This document shows, one piece after another, positions 25,287 to 33,831 of a stretch of 64,000 bases of DNA; the stretch's first letter is position 1, and every line of letters starts with the position of its first letter. A program made the position numbers and the translations under genes. Under the pieces are notes generated by a model. It made no database searches. It worked only from the letters and a program-made list of their open reading frames with translations, and had not been told where the DNA came from. Source of the stretch: Pontibacter sp. E15-1 (GTDB lineage: Bacteria > Bacteroidota > Bacteroidia > Cytophagales > Hymenobacteraceae); NCBI RefSeq assembly GCF_022601975.1, contig NZ_JAKVIR010000030.1, forward strand, positions 1-64,000, read 5' to 3'.

Positions 25287-25880
25287 ATGAGCGAGCAAAC
25301 GGGGAAACAACTGAGTAAAGAGGAGAAGGACGCACGGTTCGAGGCCGAACTGCTGCCCGTGCTCGATCCCCTATACAACTTTGCCTATAGGCTCACCTTA
25401 GACGAAGACGACGCCAATGACCTGGTGCAGGAGACCTATCTGAAGGCGTACCGCTTTTTCGACTACTTCGAGCAAGGAACTAATGCAAAAGCGTGGCTGT
25501 TCCGAATCCTGAAGAACTCTTTCATTAATGAGTTCCGGAAAAAGAGCAAACAGCCTGCCAAAGTAGACTACAGCGAGGTAGAAGGCTACTATAACTCAGA
25601 GGACGTAGAGGGCGAGAGCGGGGTGGCCACCACCACCGACATGCGCACCGAAAGCGTGCAGGACCTGATCGGGGATGAAGTGGCCAGCGCGCTGAATGCC
25701 CTGCCCGTCGATTTCAGGACTGTGATTATCCTTTGCGACCTTGAGGGATTCACCTACGAGGAGATGGCCAAGATACTCGACATCCCAATCGGGACTGTCC
25801 GATCCAGACTGCACCGCGCCCGGAATTCTTTGAAAGAGAAGCTAGAGAAATACGCCAAAACCATGGGTTATAACAGTTAA
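25287..25880 (+). CDS. ECF-family RNA polymerase sigma factor
   Basis: This 197-residue sigma-70 family member has region 2 (LYNFAYRLTLDEDDANDLVQ, ETYLKAYRFFDYFEQGTNAK, AWLFRILKNSFINEFRK) and region 4 (ALPVDFRTVIILCDLEGFTY, EEMAKILDIPIGTVRSRLHR). An acidic linker of about 40 residues joins them. It redirects RNA polymerase in response to an unknown signal. The next gene encodes a zinc-type anti-sigma factor, 25 bp after its stop, so the two probably form a regulatory pair. Confidence 0.93.
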   Translation: MSEQTGKQLSKEEKDARFEAELLPVLDPLYNFAYRLTLDEDDANDLVQETYLKAYRFFDYFEQGTNAKAWLFRILKNSFINEFRKKSKQPAKVDYSEVEGYYNSEDVEGESGVATTTDMRTESVQDLIGDEVASALNALPVDFRTVIILCDLEGFTYEEMAKILDIPIGTVRSRLHRARNSLKEKLEKYAKTMGYNS

Positions 25881-25905
25881 GGTATCTTAAAGAGTTTGAG
25901 TGAAG

Positions 25906-26187
25906 ATGGAAACAAAATATACAGAAGTTTACCAAAATGCGCCGGTCGCGAGCAAAGAGGCCGAGTGTGAAAAAGTGTCGATGTTGCTGGACCTGGTCAT
26001 AGATGGGGAGGCGACTTCCGAAGACCAGCAGTATTTTAACCACCATATCGAAGATTGCGTTTCCTGCTTCGAAAGCCATCAGAAACAAAAGCTCCTCAAA
26101 GGCCTCGTTTGCGGCCATCTTAAGCGCGTGATAGTGCCCGAAAGCCTGGCACACCTTATCAAAGCGAAGATTCAAGAAACATTATAA
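25906..26187 (+). CDS. ZAS-type anti-sigma factor
   Basis: This 93-residue soluble protein carries HxxxCxxC (H47, C51, C54 in [10 protein letters not shown]), the zinc-binding core of anti-sigma factors that hold ECF sigmas inactive. C21 could be a fourth ligand. No membrane segment is present, so sensing would be cytoplasmic, perhaps of redox state. I chose ATG 25906 over a GTG two codons earlier. It follows the sigma gene and precedes gmk by 7 bp, so gmk-nadD may share the transcript. Confidence 0.82.
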   Translation: METKYTEVYQNAPVASKEAECEKVSMLLDLVIDGEATSEDQQYFNHHIEDCVSCFESHQKQKLLKGLVCGHLKRVIVPESLAHLIKAKIQETL

Positions 26188-26194
26188 TCCTCTA

Positions 26195-26779
26195 ATGCAA
26201 GGTAAAATCATCATTTTCTCGGCTCCCTCCGGTGCCGGGAAAACCACTATTGTAAAGCATCTGCTCAGCACTAACCCCCAACTGAGCTTTTCTATCTCTG
26301 CCTGCACCCGCGACAAGCGCGGCCGCTCCGAGGAAAACGGCAAGGACTACTACTTCATCACCCCCGAGGAATTTAAGAAGAGGATTGGCGCAGACGAGTT
26401 CGTGGAGTGGGAAGAGGTATATGAGGGTGCCTTCTACGGCACGCTGAAGTCTGAGATCGAGCGCATCTGGAAACAAGGCAAGCACGTGATTCTGGATGTG
26501 GACGTGAAAGGCGGGCTGAGCATCAAGAACTTCTACAAAGACCGCGCACTCGCCGTTTTCGTCAAGCCACCCTCCATCGAGGAACTGGCCAACCGCCTGA
26601 CCGCCCGCAACACCGACTCCACCTCCAGCATCAGCAGCCGTGTGTTTAAGGCCAAGTTTGAGATGAGCTTCGAAGACCAGTTTGACAAGGTGATCGTGAA
26701 CGACGACCTGAACAAAGCCTTCGCCGAAGCCGAGAACCTCGTGAGCCAGTTTTTGAACACAGAACCGGCTATCGTATGA
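26195..26779 (+). CDS. gmk: Guanylate kinase
   Basis: This 194-residue enzyme phosphorylates GMP to GDP with ATP in purine nucleotide recycling. The P-loop [12 protein letters not shown] is at the N-terminus, followed by the GMP-binding [20 protein letters not shown] and YGTLKSEIE, and the Walker-B-like [13 protein letters not shown]. The lid is RLTARNTDS. Length is standard. The stop overlaps the nadD start by 4 bp (ATGA). Confidence 0.97.
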   Translation: MQGKIIIFSAPSGAGKTTIVKHLLSTNPQLSFSISACTRDKRGRSEENGKDYYFITPEEFKKRIGADEFVEWEEVYEGAFYGTLKSEIERIWKQGKHVILDVDVKGGLSIKNFYKDRALAVFVKPPSIEELANRLTARNTDSTSSISSRVFKAKFEMSFEDQFDKVIVNDDLNKAFAEAENLVSQFLNTEPAIV

Positions 26780-27348
26780 AGGTAGGGCTTTTGTTTGGCT
26801 CTTTTAATCCCATACACATCGGCCACCTGATCCTGGCCAACTACATGGCCACCAACACCGACCTGGACACGGTATGGCTGGTGGTGTCGCCGCAGAACCC
26901 GTTTAAGCCCAGCAACACGCTGCAGCACGAGTTCGACCGGCTGCAGATGGTGACGCTGGCAATAGAGGACAACCCGAACCTGGGTGTCTCGAATATCGAG
27001 TTTAGCATGCCAAAGCCCAGCTATACCATCGACACGCTCACGTACCTGCAGGGGAAGTATCCCAGCTATGAGTTTGTGCTGATCATGGGCGAAGACAACA
27101 TTCCGCTCTTCCCAAAATGGAAAAACGCAGAGCGTATCCTGGAGTATCATCAGGTATATGTATACCCGCGTTCCGGCTCTGTTACGGAGGCGCTGCCCGA
27201 CATGCCCAATGCCACGTTTGTAAAAGCCCCCATTCTGGACATCTCGGCCACGTTTATACGCAAATGCATCAGGGAGGAGAAAAGCATTAAGTATCTGGTG
27301 CCCGACGCAGTGGCGGAATATATACAGGTGCATAAGCTGTATCAGTAG
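26776..27348 (+). CDS. nadD: Nicotinate-nucleotide adenylyltransferase
   Basis: This 190-residue enzyme makes deamido-NAD from nicotinate mononucleotide and ATP, the penultimate step of NAD synthesis. The nucleotidyltransferase signature [20 protein letters not shown] begins the protein, [20 protein letters not shown] is the substrate loop, and the C-terminal [20 protein letters not shown] holds the second ATP motif. It overlaps gmk by 4 bp and ends before a strong terminator. Confidence 0.96.
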   Translation: MKVGLLFGSFNPIHIGHLILANYMATNTDLDTVWLVVSPQNPFKPSNTLQHEFDRLQMVTLAIEDNPNLGVSNIEFSMPKPSYTIDTLTYLQGKYPSYEFVLIMGEDNIPLFPKWKNAERILEYHQVYVYPRSGSVTEALPDMPNATFVKAPILDISATFIRKCIREEKSIKYLVPDAVAEYIQVHKLYQ

Positions 27349-27370
27349 CAGGAGGAACTGCTCCATTATA

Positions 27371-27434
27371 CCCCCATACATATAAAAACGGCGTTGCGGA
27401 TACATCGGCAACGCCGTTTTTATATGTATGGGGG
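27371..27434. terminator. Very long perfect-stem terminator after nadD
   Basis: The arms 27371-27397 and 27408-27434 pair perfectly over 27 bp around a 10-nt loop. The core is ACGGCGTTGC/GCAACGCCGT, with A/T runs placed so that it can work in both directions. The outer CCCCCATACATAT extension is unusual for a simple terminator. Confidence 0.85.
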
Positions 27435-27577
27435 CCTGCGAAAAAGTTGGTTGGGGGCGGTTATACATATAATAATAGCAATCAGTCAGGGAGCTATTGG
27501 CCGGCCGTTAAAATGCCTCAGATTTATTAGGTTGATTCCTGTTTTATATAGAAATTGGCCTAACCGAAACCTCAACT

Positions 27578-28363
27578 ATGAATTATTTACCTGTTTTCTT
27601 CAGATCAATAACTGCTGTGGCAGTTGTGCTGCTGTTCCAAATGTGCCAGCCTAACAACGAGCAGGCAAAAGGCAACCCACCCATGGAGGGCTTCAACGAA
27701 GCGGCCTCCGATGCAAAGGCCATCCAGCTTGCCGACTCCGTGATGGCAGCGCAAGGTGGCCGTCAGAGCTGGGACAATACCCGCTACATTGCCTGGAACT
27801 TCTTTGGCAACCGGAAACTGCTCTGGGACAAAGCCACTGGCGATGTGCGGGTAGAATACCTGAAGGAGGACGCCAAGACACTGGTGAACATAAATACCGG
27901 AGAAGGCAAAGTATACCGCAACGGCACAGAGCTCACGCAGCCCGACTCAGTGGCCAAGTACCTGCAGCGGGGCAAGGAGGCCTGGGTGAACGACTCTTAC
28001 TGGCTCGTGATGCCGTATAAGCTCAAGGACTCTGGCGTGACCCTGAAGTACCTTGGCGAGGAAACCACGCAGGCAGGGCAACCGGCCGACGTGCTGCAGC
28101 TGACTTTCGACAAAGTGGGCGTTACACCGGAGAACAGGTATAAAGTGTTTGTGGACAAAGAGACGAAGCTGGTGTCGCAATGGGCCTACTTCCCGAGCGC
28201 CAACGACACGGTGCCCGCCTTTGTGATGCCCTGGCAGGATTACAAGATGTACGACGGGATAAAGCTCTCCGGAGACAGGGGGCAGGCCAAAATCACAGAC
28301 ATCCAGGTGCTGAAGGAAGTGCCAAAAGAGGCCTTCACCTCTTTTGCGCCTGTACAGCTTTAA
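27578..28363 (+). CDS. DUF6503-type exported protein
   Basis: This 261-residue protein has a hydrophobic N-terminal segment followed by a possible lipidated Cys23 (VVLLFQMC). The mature part (AIQLADSVMAAQGGRQSWDN, TRYIAWNFFGNRKLLWDKAT) resembles the LolA-like fold of DUF6503 proteins, common in Bacteroidota and without a known function. The rest is beta-rich (YWLVMPYKLKDSGVTLKYLG, NRYKVFVDKETKLVSQWAYF). The family name is from memory of the motif, so it is tentative. It stands alone, between two terminators. Confidence 0.7.
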   Translation: MNYLPVFFRSITAVAVVLLFQMCQPNNEQAKGNPPMEGFNEAASDAKAIQLADSVMAAQGGRQSWDNTRYIAWNFFGNRKLLWDKATGDVRVEYLKEDAKTLVNINTGEGKVYRNGTELTQPDSVAKYLQRGKEAWVNDSYWLVMPYKLKDSGVTLKYLGEETTQAGQPADVLQLTFDKVGVTPENRYKVFVDKETKLVSQWAYFPSANDTVPAFVMPWQDYKMYDGIKLSGDRGQAKITDIQVLKEVPKEAFTSFAPVQL

Positions 28364-28382
28364 GGAGCCACTACAAAAGGCA

Positions 28383-28432
28383 TACAAAAGGGAAGCCCCG
28401 CGAATTTACGTTCGCGGGGCTTCCCTTTTGTA
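28383..28432. terminator. Bidirectional terminator
   Basis: A perfect 22-bp stem (28383-28404 with 28411-28432) around a 6-nt loop, core GGGAAGCCCCGCGAA, has A/T runs on both sides. It serves the convergent DUF6503-type and frr genes. Confidence 0.93.
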
Positions 28433-28455
28433 CATAGTGTGCGGCGTCGTCGGTT

Positions 28456-29019
28456 TTAGATCGTCATGATCTCGGCCTCTTTCTTAGACAGCAGCTCGTC
28501 TACCTTCACGATGTAATGGTCCGTCAGCTTCTGTACCTTGGCTTCCGCGTCGCGCACGAAATCCTCGGCGGTGCCTTCTTTCTGCAGCTTGCGCAGCGCG
28601 TCGTTCACGTCTTTGCGGATGTTGCGGATGCTGACCTTGCCATTCTCTGTTTCAGTCTTCACCTGCTTCACCAGGTCACGGCGGCGCTCCTCTGTCGGGG
28701 CCGGTATGTTCAGGCGAATGGCGTCTGCTTCCTGCTGCGGGTTCAGCCCGAGGTCGCTGTTCTTGATTGCTTTGTTTATCTCGCCCAGCATGTTTTTTTC
28801 CCAGGGCTTGATCAGGAGCGTGCGCGCGTCGGGTGTGGCCACATTTGCTACCTGAGAGAGAGGAGTTGGGGCGCCATAGTAATCCACGCGCAAATGCTCA
28901 ACCATGGCGGGAGATGCTTTGCCGGCACGTATCTTCGTCAATTCAGCATTCGTGTGCTGCACTGCCTTTTCCATCGACTCCTCAGCTTCGCTGAGGTAAA
29001 ACTGAATTTCTTCCGTCAT
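28456..29019 (-). CDS. frr: Ribosome recycling factor
   Basis: This 187-residue protein works with EF-G to split the post-termination ribosome. The family blocks are LTKIRAGKASPAMVEHLRVD, YYGAPTPLSQVANVATPDAR, LLIKPWEKNMLGEINKAIKN, LGLNPQQEADAIRLNIPAPT and EERRRDLVKQVKTETENGKV. Length is normal. It follows pyrH on the same strand with a 157-bp gap holding a foldback-related repeat. Confidence 0.97.
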   Translation of the reverse strand: MTEEIQFYLSEAEESMEKAVQHTNAELTKIRAGKASPAMVEHLRVDYYGAPTPLSQVANVATPDARTLLIKPWEKNMLGEINKAIKNSDLGLNPQQEADAIRLNIPAPTEERRRDLVKQVKTETENGKVSIRNIRKDVNDALRKLQKEGTAEDFVRDAEAKVQKLTDHYIVKVDELLSKKEAEIMTI

Positions 29020-29056
29020 ATCAATATTAACTTAGTGTAGTTCTGAAATAGTTAAA

Positions 29057-29154
29057 GCGTGTTTGAATTATACCTTTGAAGGCGAAAAATGAGCTTTGTC
29101 AGAATTTTAAAGCACCCATTCGCAGTGCAAAGGGTAAATTATAAACATGCTCAT
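29057..29154. repeat. Degenerate relative of the 163-bp foldback element
   Basis: The left end GCGTGTTTGAATTATACC and the reverse complement of the right end GCATGTTTATAATTTACC are imperfect inverted repeats related to the ends at 7030-7192. The element is about 100 bp, has no coding capacity and fills the pyrH-frr gap, so it would be transcribed as a hairpin if the genes are cotranscribed. Confidence 0.6.
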
Positions 29155-29176
29155 AGGGCAAAAATACGAATTTTTA

Positions 29177-29956
29177 TTATTTATTCGGCTGCAGCCCTTT
29201 TCCTGTCTGCAGCTGGTCTGCCGTTTCGCGCAGTGTGTCAGCTACATCGTCCATGCTCACCAGCGTCCCGATCTCCTCGCCGTTTACCAGGCGCTTCAGG
29301 TTGCCCTGCGTGTTCATGTCAAAAACGATGATCGACAGGTCGTTTTCCTTACACAGCGTGAAAGCGGTCATGTCCATCACGTTCAGGCCTTTCTCAAACA
29401 CATCTTTAAACGAGATGTTGCGATAGAAGATAGCGTCTGGGTCTTTCTCCGGGTCCGCAGAGTAGATGCCGTCCACGCGGGTGCCTTTCAGCACCACGTC
29501 TGCCTCAATCTCGATGGCGCGCAGCGAGGCGGCCGAGTCGGTGGTGAAGTATGGGTTGCCGGTTCCGGCCCCGAAGATTACGACACGGCCTTTTTCCAGG
29601 TGCCGCACCGCGCGGCGGCGGATGTATGGCTCACATACCTGCTGGATGTTGATGCCGGAGAGCAGTCGCGTGAAAACGCCCAGTTTCTCGAGCGCGCTTT
29701 GCAGCGCCATGCTGTTTATAACCGTGGCCAGCATACCCATATAGTCGCCCTGCACACGGTCCAGCCCTACCTGCTCGGCCTGCACCCCCCTAAAGATATT
29801 GCCTCCGCCTATCACAACCGCCACTTCCACGCCAAGTGCGGATACCTCCTTTATCTCCTGCGCGTATTGTAGCAATCGGTTAGAGTCGATTCCGTACTGT
29901 TGGTCACCCATGAGCGCTTCACCACTCAGCTTTAGCAAAATTCGTTTATACTTCAC
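29177..29956 (-). CDS. pyrH: UMP kinase
   Basis: This 259-residue hexameric enzyme phosphorylates UMP to [23 protein letters not shown] is the phosphate-binding start, [13 protein letters not shown] the glycine-rich loop, [20 protein letters not shown] the UMP site, and [20 protein letters not shown] the transition-state loop. After the fold ends at about residue 235 there is a tail ([19 protein letters not shown]) that is slightly longer than usual. pyrH before frr is a common bacterial order. Confidence 0.96.
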   Translation of the reverse strand: MKYKRILLKLSGEALMGDQQYGIDSNRLLQYAQEIKEVSALGVEVAVVIGGGNIFRGVQAEQVGLDRVQGDYMGMLATVINSMALQSALEKLGVFTRLLSGINIQQVCEPYIRRRAVRHLEKGRVVIFGAGTGNPYFTTDSAASLRAIEIEADVVLKGTRVDGIYSADPEKDPDAIFYRNISFKDVFEKGLNVMDMTAFTLCKENDLSIIVFDMNTQGNLKRLVNGEEIGTLVSMDDVADTLRETADQLQTGKGLQPNK

Positions 29957-30039
29957 GGTATATATCTATATTGGTTATAAATTCTGGCTTACACAGCAAA
30001 GCGGCTACCGTGGCAGCCGCTTCTCCCTATTGGTCAGGC

Positions 30040-30540
30040 TTACTGGAAGAGCAACAGCACCTGGCTCTTCTCCACGTTCTGTTTCTCCTTTACCTTTATT
30101 TCCTTCACGGTGCCGTCTCCCGGCGACTTGATGATGTTCTCCATCTTCATGGCTTCCAGAATCAGGATCGGGTCGCCTTTTTTCACCTCCTGGCCCGGCT
30201 GTACTTTTATCTCCAGTATAAGTCCCGGCATGGGAGCCTTCACATCGTTTATCTTGTTGGCGTTGGCGTTGCTCATGCCCAGCTTCTCCAGCAGCAGGTC
30301 GAAGCGGTCTTTAACCCGCACGGTCTGCACCTTCCCGTTGATCTTGAAGGTGAAAGTTTTCTCCTCGTAGTTCGCCGACACCAACTCTGCCGTATACGAC
30401 CGTGCGTCTTTTATGATGTGGTATGTGTTGGGGCCGATAGGGGAGATGTCCCAGTCAAAAGGGGCATTATTTAGGAGTATGGTGCCTTTTTGAATATCAA
30501 CCTGCCATGTTTTGTCGTCAGCGGTTTTTACCTGGAGCAT
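30040..30540 (-). CDS. Biotin carboxyl carrier domain protein
   Basis: This 166-residue protein ends in a biotinyl domain: APMPGLILEIKVQPGQEVKK, then ILEAMKMENIIKSP with the biotin-accepting Lys132. The N-terminal 80 residues (TWQVDIQKGTILLNNAPFDW, YTAELVSANYEEKTFTFKIN) match the segment that precedes the biotinyl domain in acyl-CoA carboxylase alpha chains. It is therefore more likely the carrier of a propionyl-/acyl-CoA or related carboxylase than the AccB of fatty-acid synthesis. No carboxylase gene adjoins it. The divergent M1 peptidase gene starts 85 bp away. Confidence 0.85.
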   Translation of the reverse strand: MLQVKTADDKTWQVDIQKGTILLNNAPFDWDISPIGPNTYHIIKDARSYTAELVSANYEEKTFTFKINGKVQTVRVKDRFDLLLEKLGMSNANANKINDVKAPMPGLILEIKVQPGQEVKKGDPILILEAMKMENIIKSPGDGTVKEIKVKEKQNVEKSQVLLLFQ

Positions 30541-30625
30541 CGTAGTATGTGTGGTTTTGACCTTAAAGTTAGTTGATTTCTCAGAGTAATTTCAGAACTT
30601 CACCTCAAAATTAAAACATTCTACC

Positions 30626-33172
30626 ATGAATCATAGGTTTTTGAGCATTGCGGGCCTGGCTGCTGCCATGGCGTTTACAGGTGGCTGCAGTGCCAACAAA
30701 GCTGTTACAGATATAAGCGAGAAGCCCGTGGCTGTCGCTGAGCCGGTGGTTGCGCCCGTGGCCCAAACGCCAGCGTGGGTGCCCCAGCAGCACGCGTTTA
30801 ACCCTTCCCGCACCAAAGCACACGACCTGCTGCACACCAAGCTGCGCGTCAGCTTCGATTGGGAAAAGCAGTACCTCAACGGCACGGCCGAGCTCAAGCT
30901 CAAGCCCTGGTTTTACCCGCAGGACTCGCTGGTGCTGGACGCCAAGGGCATGACCATACATAGCGTTAGCCTGATGAAAGGGATGGACGGGACACCGCTA
31001 AAGTACAACTACGACGGGAAGCAGCTCACCATACGCCTCAACAAAGCCTATACCCGTTCCGAGGAGTATGTGGTAGAGGTGAATTATACCGCCAGGCCAA
31101 ACGAGCTGCCGACCGGCGGCAGCGACGCCATCTCCTCAGACAAGGGCCTGTATTTTATCAATCCGCTTGGGCAGGAGGCCAACAAACCCACCCAGATATG
31201 GACACAGGGCGAGACAGAGGCAAACTCCGCCTGGTTCCCGACGATAGACGCGCCGAACGAGCGCATGACGCAGGAGGTATACATCACCGTTGACCCAAAG
31301 TATACCACTATCTCTAACGGTATGTTCATGTATTCCAGGCAAAACGCCGACGGCACCAAAACCGACTACTGGAAGCAGGAGTTGCCGCACGCCCCCTACC
31401 TGGCCATGATGGCAATCGGGGAGTTTGCGGTGGTAAAGGACAAGTGGCGTGACAAGGAAGTAAATTACTACGTAGAGCCCGCCTACAAAGGCACCGCCAA
31501 GAAGATCTTCGGGAACACGCCCGCGATGATGGAGTTCTTCTCCACCAAGCTGGGCGTGCCATACCCCTGGGCTAAGTACGCGCAGGTAGTCGTGCGCGAC
31601 TACGTGTCCGGGGCGATGGAAAACACATCCGCCTCCATCTTTATGGAAAGCCTGCAGCTGAACGAGCGCGAGCTGCTGGACAAGAACTGGGATGGCATTA
31701 TTGCGCACGAGCTCTTTCACCAGTGGTTTGGCGACTACGTGACCACGGAGTCGTGGGCCAACCTGCCGCTGAACGAGTCGTTTGCCAACTACTCTGAGTA
31801 CCTCTGGGCTGAGCATAAATCCGGGGCAGACGAGGCGGCATACCTGCAACTGGACGAGCTGAGCCAGTATCTGGACGAAGCCGAGACCAAGCGCGTGCCG
31901 CTTATCCGCTACCGTTACAAAGACCGCGAAGACATGTTTGACAGCCACTCCTACGCCAAGGGCGGGCGGGTGCTCCACATGCTGCGCAAGCTCGTGGGCG
32001 ACGAGGCCTGGTGGGCCTCCCTCAACCTATACCTGACACGAAACAAATTCTCGGATGTGGAGGTGGCAGAGCTGCGCATGGCCTTCGAGGACGTGACCGG
32101 CATGGACCTGATGTGGTTCTTCGACCAGTGGTTTATGAACGCCGGCCACCCCGAACTGCAGGTGAAGGACACCTACCAGAACGGGCAGCTGACCCTGCAG
32201 GTAACGCAGACACAGGACTCCACCTACGCCCCGGTGTATAAACTGCCGTTACAGGTGGCCGTTTGGGCCGGAGGCAAGAAAACGGTATACTCCATCACGG
32301 TGGACAAGGCGGCGCAAACCTTCACGTTTAGTGTGGACACTGCCCCAGAGTTAGTTCTGTTTGACGCAGAACAGCAATTGCTTGGCGTGGTGCAGCACCA
32401 GAAAACAGACCAACAGTTGCTTTTCCAGTTCAGGAACGCCAACCAGCTCGCACCCAAGCTAGAGGCGCTGGCCGCTCTAGAGGACAAGCTGACGGAGCCC
32501 GCAGTGATGCAAATCTACCAACTGGCCCTGCGCGACGCGTACTGGCGGGTGCGCAGCAGCGCCCTCTCAAGCCTGGCAAAGCTGAAAGAGGCCCAAGCCA
32601 CTGCCATAGCGCCAACCATCCGGGAAATGGCGCAGCACGACAAGAAAGGGGAAGTGCGCGCAGACGCGCTCCTGGCCCTTGCCAATTGGGGCAGTGAGAA
32701 GTACAAGCCATTGTTTGCGCAAGCCATGCGCGACAGCTCATACCAGGCCACGGCAGCGGCCATACTCGCCTATGCCGGAACCGGTGCCGCCGACACAAAG
32801 CAGCAACTGGCCAGGTTCGACAAAGAGAGTAACGACGAAGTGGTGCTCGCGCTGTCTTCCTTCTACGCCGTGCAGGGCGGGCCGGAGAAATACGACTGGT
32901 TTCTGCAGCAGGTGAAGAAAGCGAGCGGCGGCCAGCTGTATTATCTGCTGCAAAGCTTCGGCGCATACCTGGCCGCCAACAACCAGGCAAACACCCCCGA
33001 GGTGATTGCCCTGCTGGCAGACATGGCCCGGAATAATTCGCTCTATTATGTGCGGGCCTCAGCGTATCAGGCACTTATGGTTATGTCGGAGAAGCCGGAA
33101 GTGAAGGCGCTGCTAGATGAGATACGCCAGAACGAGAAAGACGAGCGGTTGCTGCAACTGTATGGCAGTTAA
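30626..33172 (+). CDS. M1-family metallopeptidase (aminopeptidase N-like), lipoprotein
   Basis: This 848-residue zinc aminopeptidase is probably anchored by lipid at Cys21 (AMAFTGGC). Substrate-binding GAMEN is at 329-333. The zinc site is H361-E362-x-x-H365 (HELFHQWFGD) with E384 as third ligand (PLNESFANY), and a catalytic Tyr lies in DSHSYAKGGRVLHML. The last 250 residues are HEAT-like helical repeats (YWRVRSSALSSLAKL, GEVRADALLALANWG). It likely trims peptides in the periplasm. Start ATG 30626 begins the lipoprotein signal. Confidence 0.95.
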   Translation: MNHRFLSIAGLAAAMAFTGGCSANKAVTDISEKPVAVAEPVVAPVAQTPAWVPQQHAFNPSRTKAHDLLHTKLRVSFDWEKQYLNGTAELKLKPWFYPQDSLVLDAKGMTIHSVSLMKGMDGTPLKYNYDGKQLTIRLNKAYTRSEEYVVEVNYTARPNELPTGGSDAISSDKGLYFINPLGQEANKPTQIWTQGETEANSAWFPTIDAPNERMTQEVYITVDPKYTTISNGMFMYSRQNADGTKTDYWKQELPHAPYLAMMAIGEFAVVKDKWRDKEVNYYVEPAYKGTAKKIFGNTPAMMEFFSTKLGVPYPWAKYAQVVVRDYVSGAMENTSASIFMESLQLNERELLDKNWDGIIAHELFHQWFGDYVTTESWANLPLNESFANYSEYLWAEHKSGADEAAYLQLDELSQYLDEAETKRVPLIRYRYKDREDMFDSHSYAKGGRVLHMLRKLVGDEAWWASLNLYLTRNKFSDVEVAELRMAFEDVTGMDLMWFFDQWFMNAGHPELQVKDTYQNGQLTLQVTQTQDSTYAPVYKLPLQVAVWAGGKKTVYSITVDKAAQTFTFSVDTAPELVLFDAEQQLLGVVQHQKTDQQLLFQFRNANQLAPKLEALAALEDKLTEPAVMQIYQLALRDAYWRVRSSALSSLAKLKEAQATAIAPTIREMAQHDKKGEVRADALLALANWGSEKYKPLFAQAMRDSSYQATAAAILAYAGTGAADTKQQLARFDKESNDEVVLALSSFYAVQGGPEKYDWFLQQVKKASGGQLYYLLQSFGAYLAANNQANTPEVIALLADMARNNSLYYVRASAYQALMVMSEKPEVKALLDEIRQNEKDERLLQLYGS

Positions 33173-33209
33173 GCCGCTAGAAAATATTTCGTTTTTTTTT
33201 CACCGAATG

Positions 33210-33240
33210 TTTGACTGGAAAGAAAAAGGGCTTAATTTTG
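33210..33240 (+). promoter_or_regulatory. Promoter of the tRNA-Tyr-Gly-Thr-tuf transcript
   Basis: TTTG at 33210-33213 and TAATTTTG at 33233-33240 with a 19-bp spacer are a near-ideal Bacteroidota promoter, about 80 bp before tRNA-Tyr. Confidence 0.8.
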
Positions 33241-33320
33241 CATCTCTTTAGAACAAGCAGGGCATCGAAAGGATGTCAGTCTAAAGAGAAGTTTTGCTGA
33301 TTTTTGTGATTAGTGAAATC

Positions 33321-33403
33321 GGGGAGATTCCAGAGCGGCCAAATGGAACGGACTGTAACTCCGTTAGTGTAAACTTTCGCAGGTTCGAATCCTGCTCTCC
33401 CCA
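33321..33403 (+). tRNA. tRNA-Tyr (GTA)
   Basis: 83 nt with acceptor GGGGAGA/TCTCCCC, discriminator A, long variable arm as in class II tRNAs, anticodon GTA in GGACTGTAACTCC and TTCGAAT T-loop. CCA is not encoded. Confidence 0.95.
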
Positions 33404-33414
33404 CAACTAATTTT

Positions 33415-33446
33415 GAATAACTGAATGAGCGAATAGCTGAATTGGA
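33415..33446. repeat. Octanucleotide repeat between tRNA-Tyr and tRNA-Gly
   Basis: GAATAACT, GAATGAGC, GAATAGCT and GAATTGGA follow with an 8-bp period. TTTTGAATAACTGAATGAGC here pairs imperfectly with a related stretch at about 33453-33475. Confidence 0.55.
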
Positions 33447-33498
33447 CTTAGTTGTTTTGCTCAATCATTCAAAATTATGTCATTCATGATTAGTAAAA

Positions 33499-33571
33499 GC
33501 GGGAGTAGCTCAGTTGGTAGAGCGATAGCCTTCCAAGCTATAGGCCGCGAGTTCGACCCTCGTCTCCCGCT
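33499..33571 (+). tRNA. tRNA-Gly (TCC)
   Basis: 73 nt with acceptor GCGGGAG/CTCCCGC, D-arm AGCTCAGTTGGTAGAGC, anticodon TCC in AGCCTTCCAAGCT, T-arm GTTCGACCC. Reads GGA and GGG. Confidence 0.96.
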
Positions 33572-33687
33572 CAGTTAAGTTATAGATTGCGACTTATTTC
33601 ATTTACGGATTAACTGGAGAAGGAAATTCATGCAGATGAGCTTCCTTTTTACTGTAAATAGGGTTGTAATATTATATGAACTTAGAA

Positions 33688-33759
33688 GCCGACGTAGCTC
33701 AGGGGTAGAGTGCTTCCTTGGTAAGGAAGAGGTCGTGGGTTCAATTCCCATCGTTGGCT
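33688..33759 (+). tRNA. tRNA-Thr (GGT)
   Basis: 72 nt with acceptor GCCGACG/CGTTGGC (one G-T pair), anticodon GGT in CTTCCTTGGTAAGGAAG, T-arm GGTTCAATTCC. It is 72 bp upstream of tuf, the usual tRNA-tuf arrangement. Confidence 0.96.
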
Positions 33760-33831
33760 CAAAGTCCGTTACGTGTAATTAAAAAGCGCAACATAAACTT
33801 AAACGTTTTAACCTTAATTTAATATCATACA

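Noticed and set aside
26533-27468. 311-codon minus-strand frame across gmk and nadD
   Set aside because: Both genes on the plus strand are certain, and the frame also crosses the 27-bp terminator stem.
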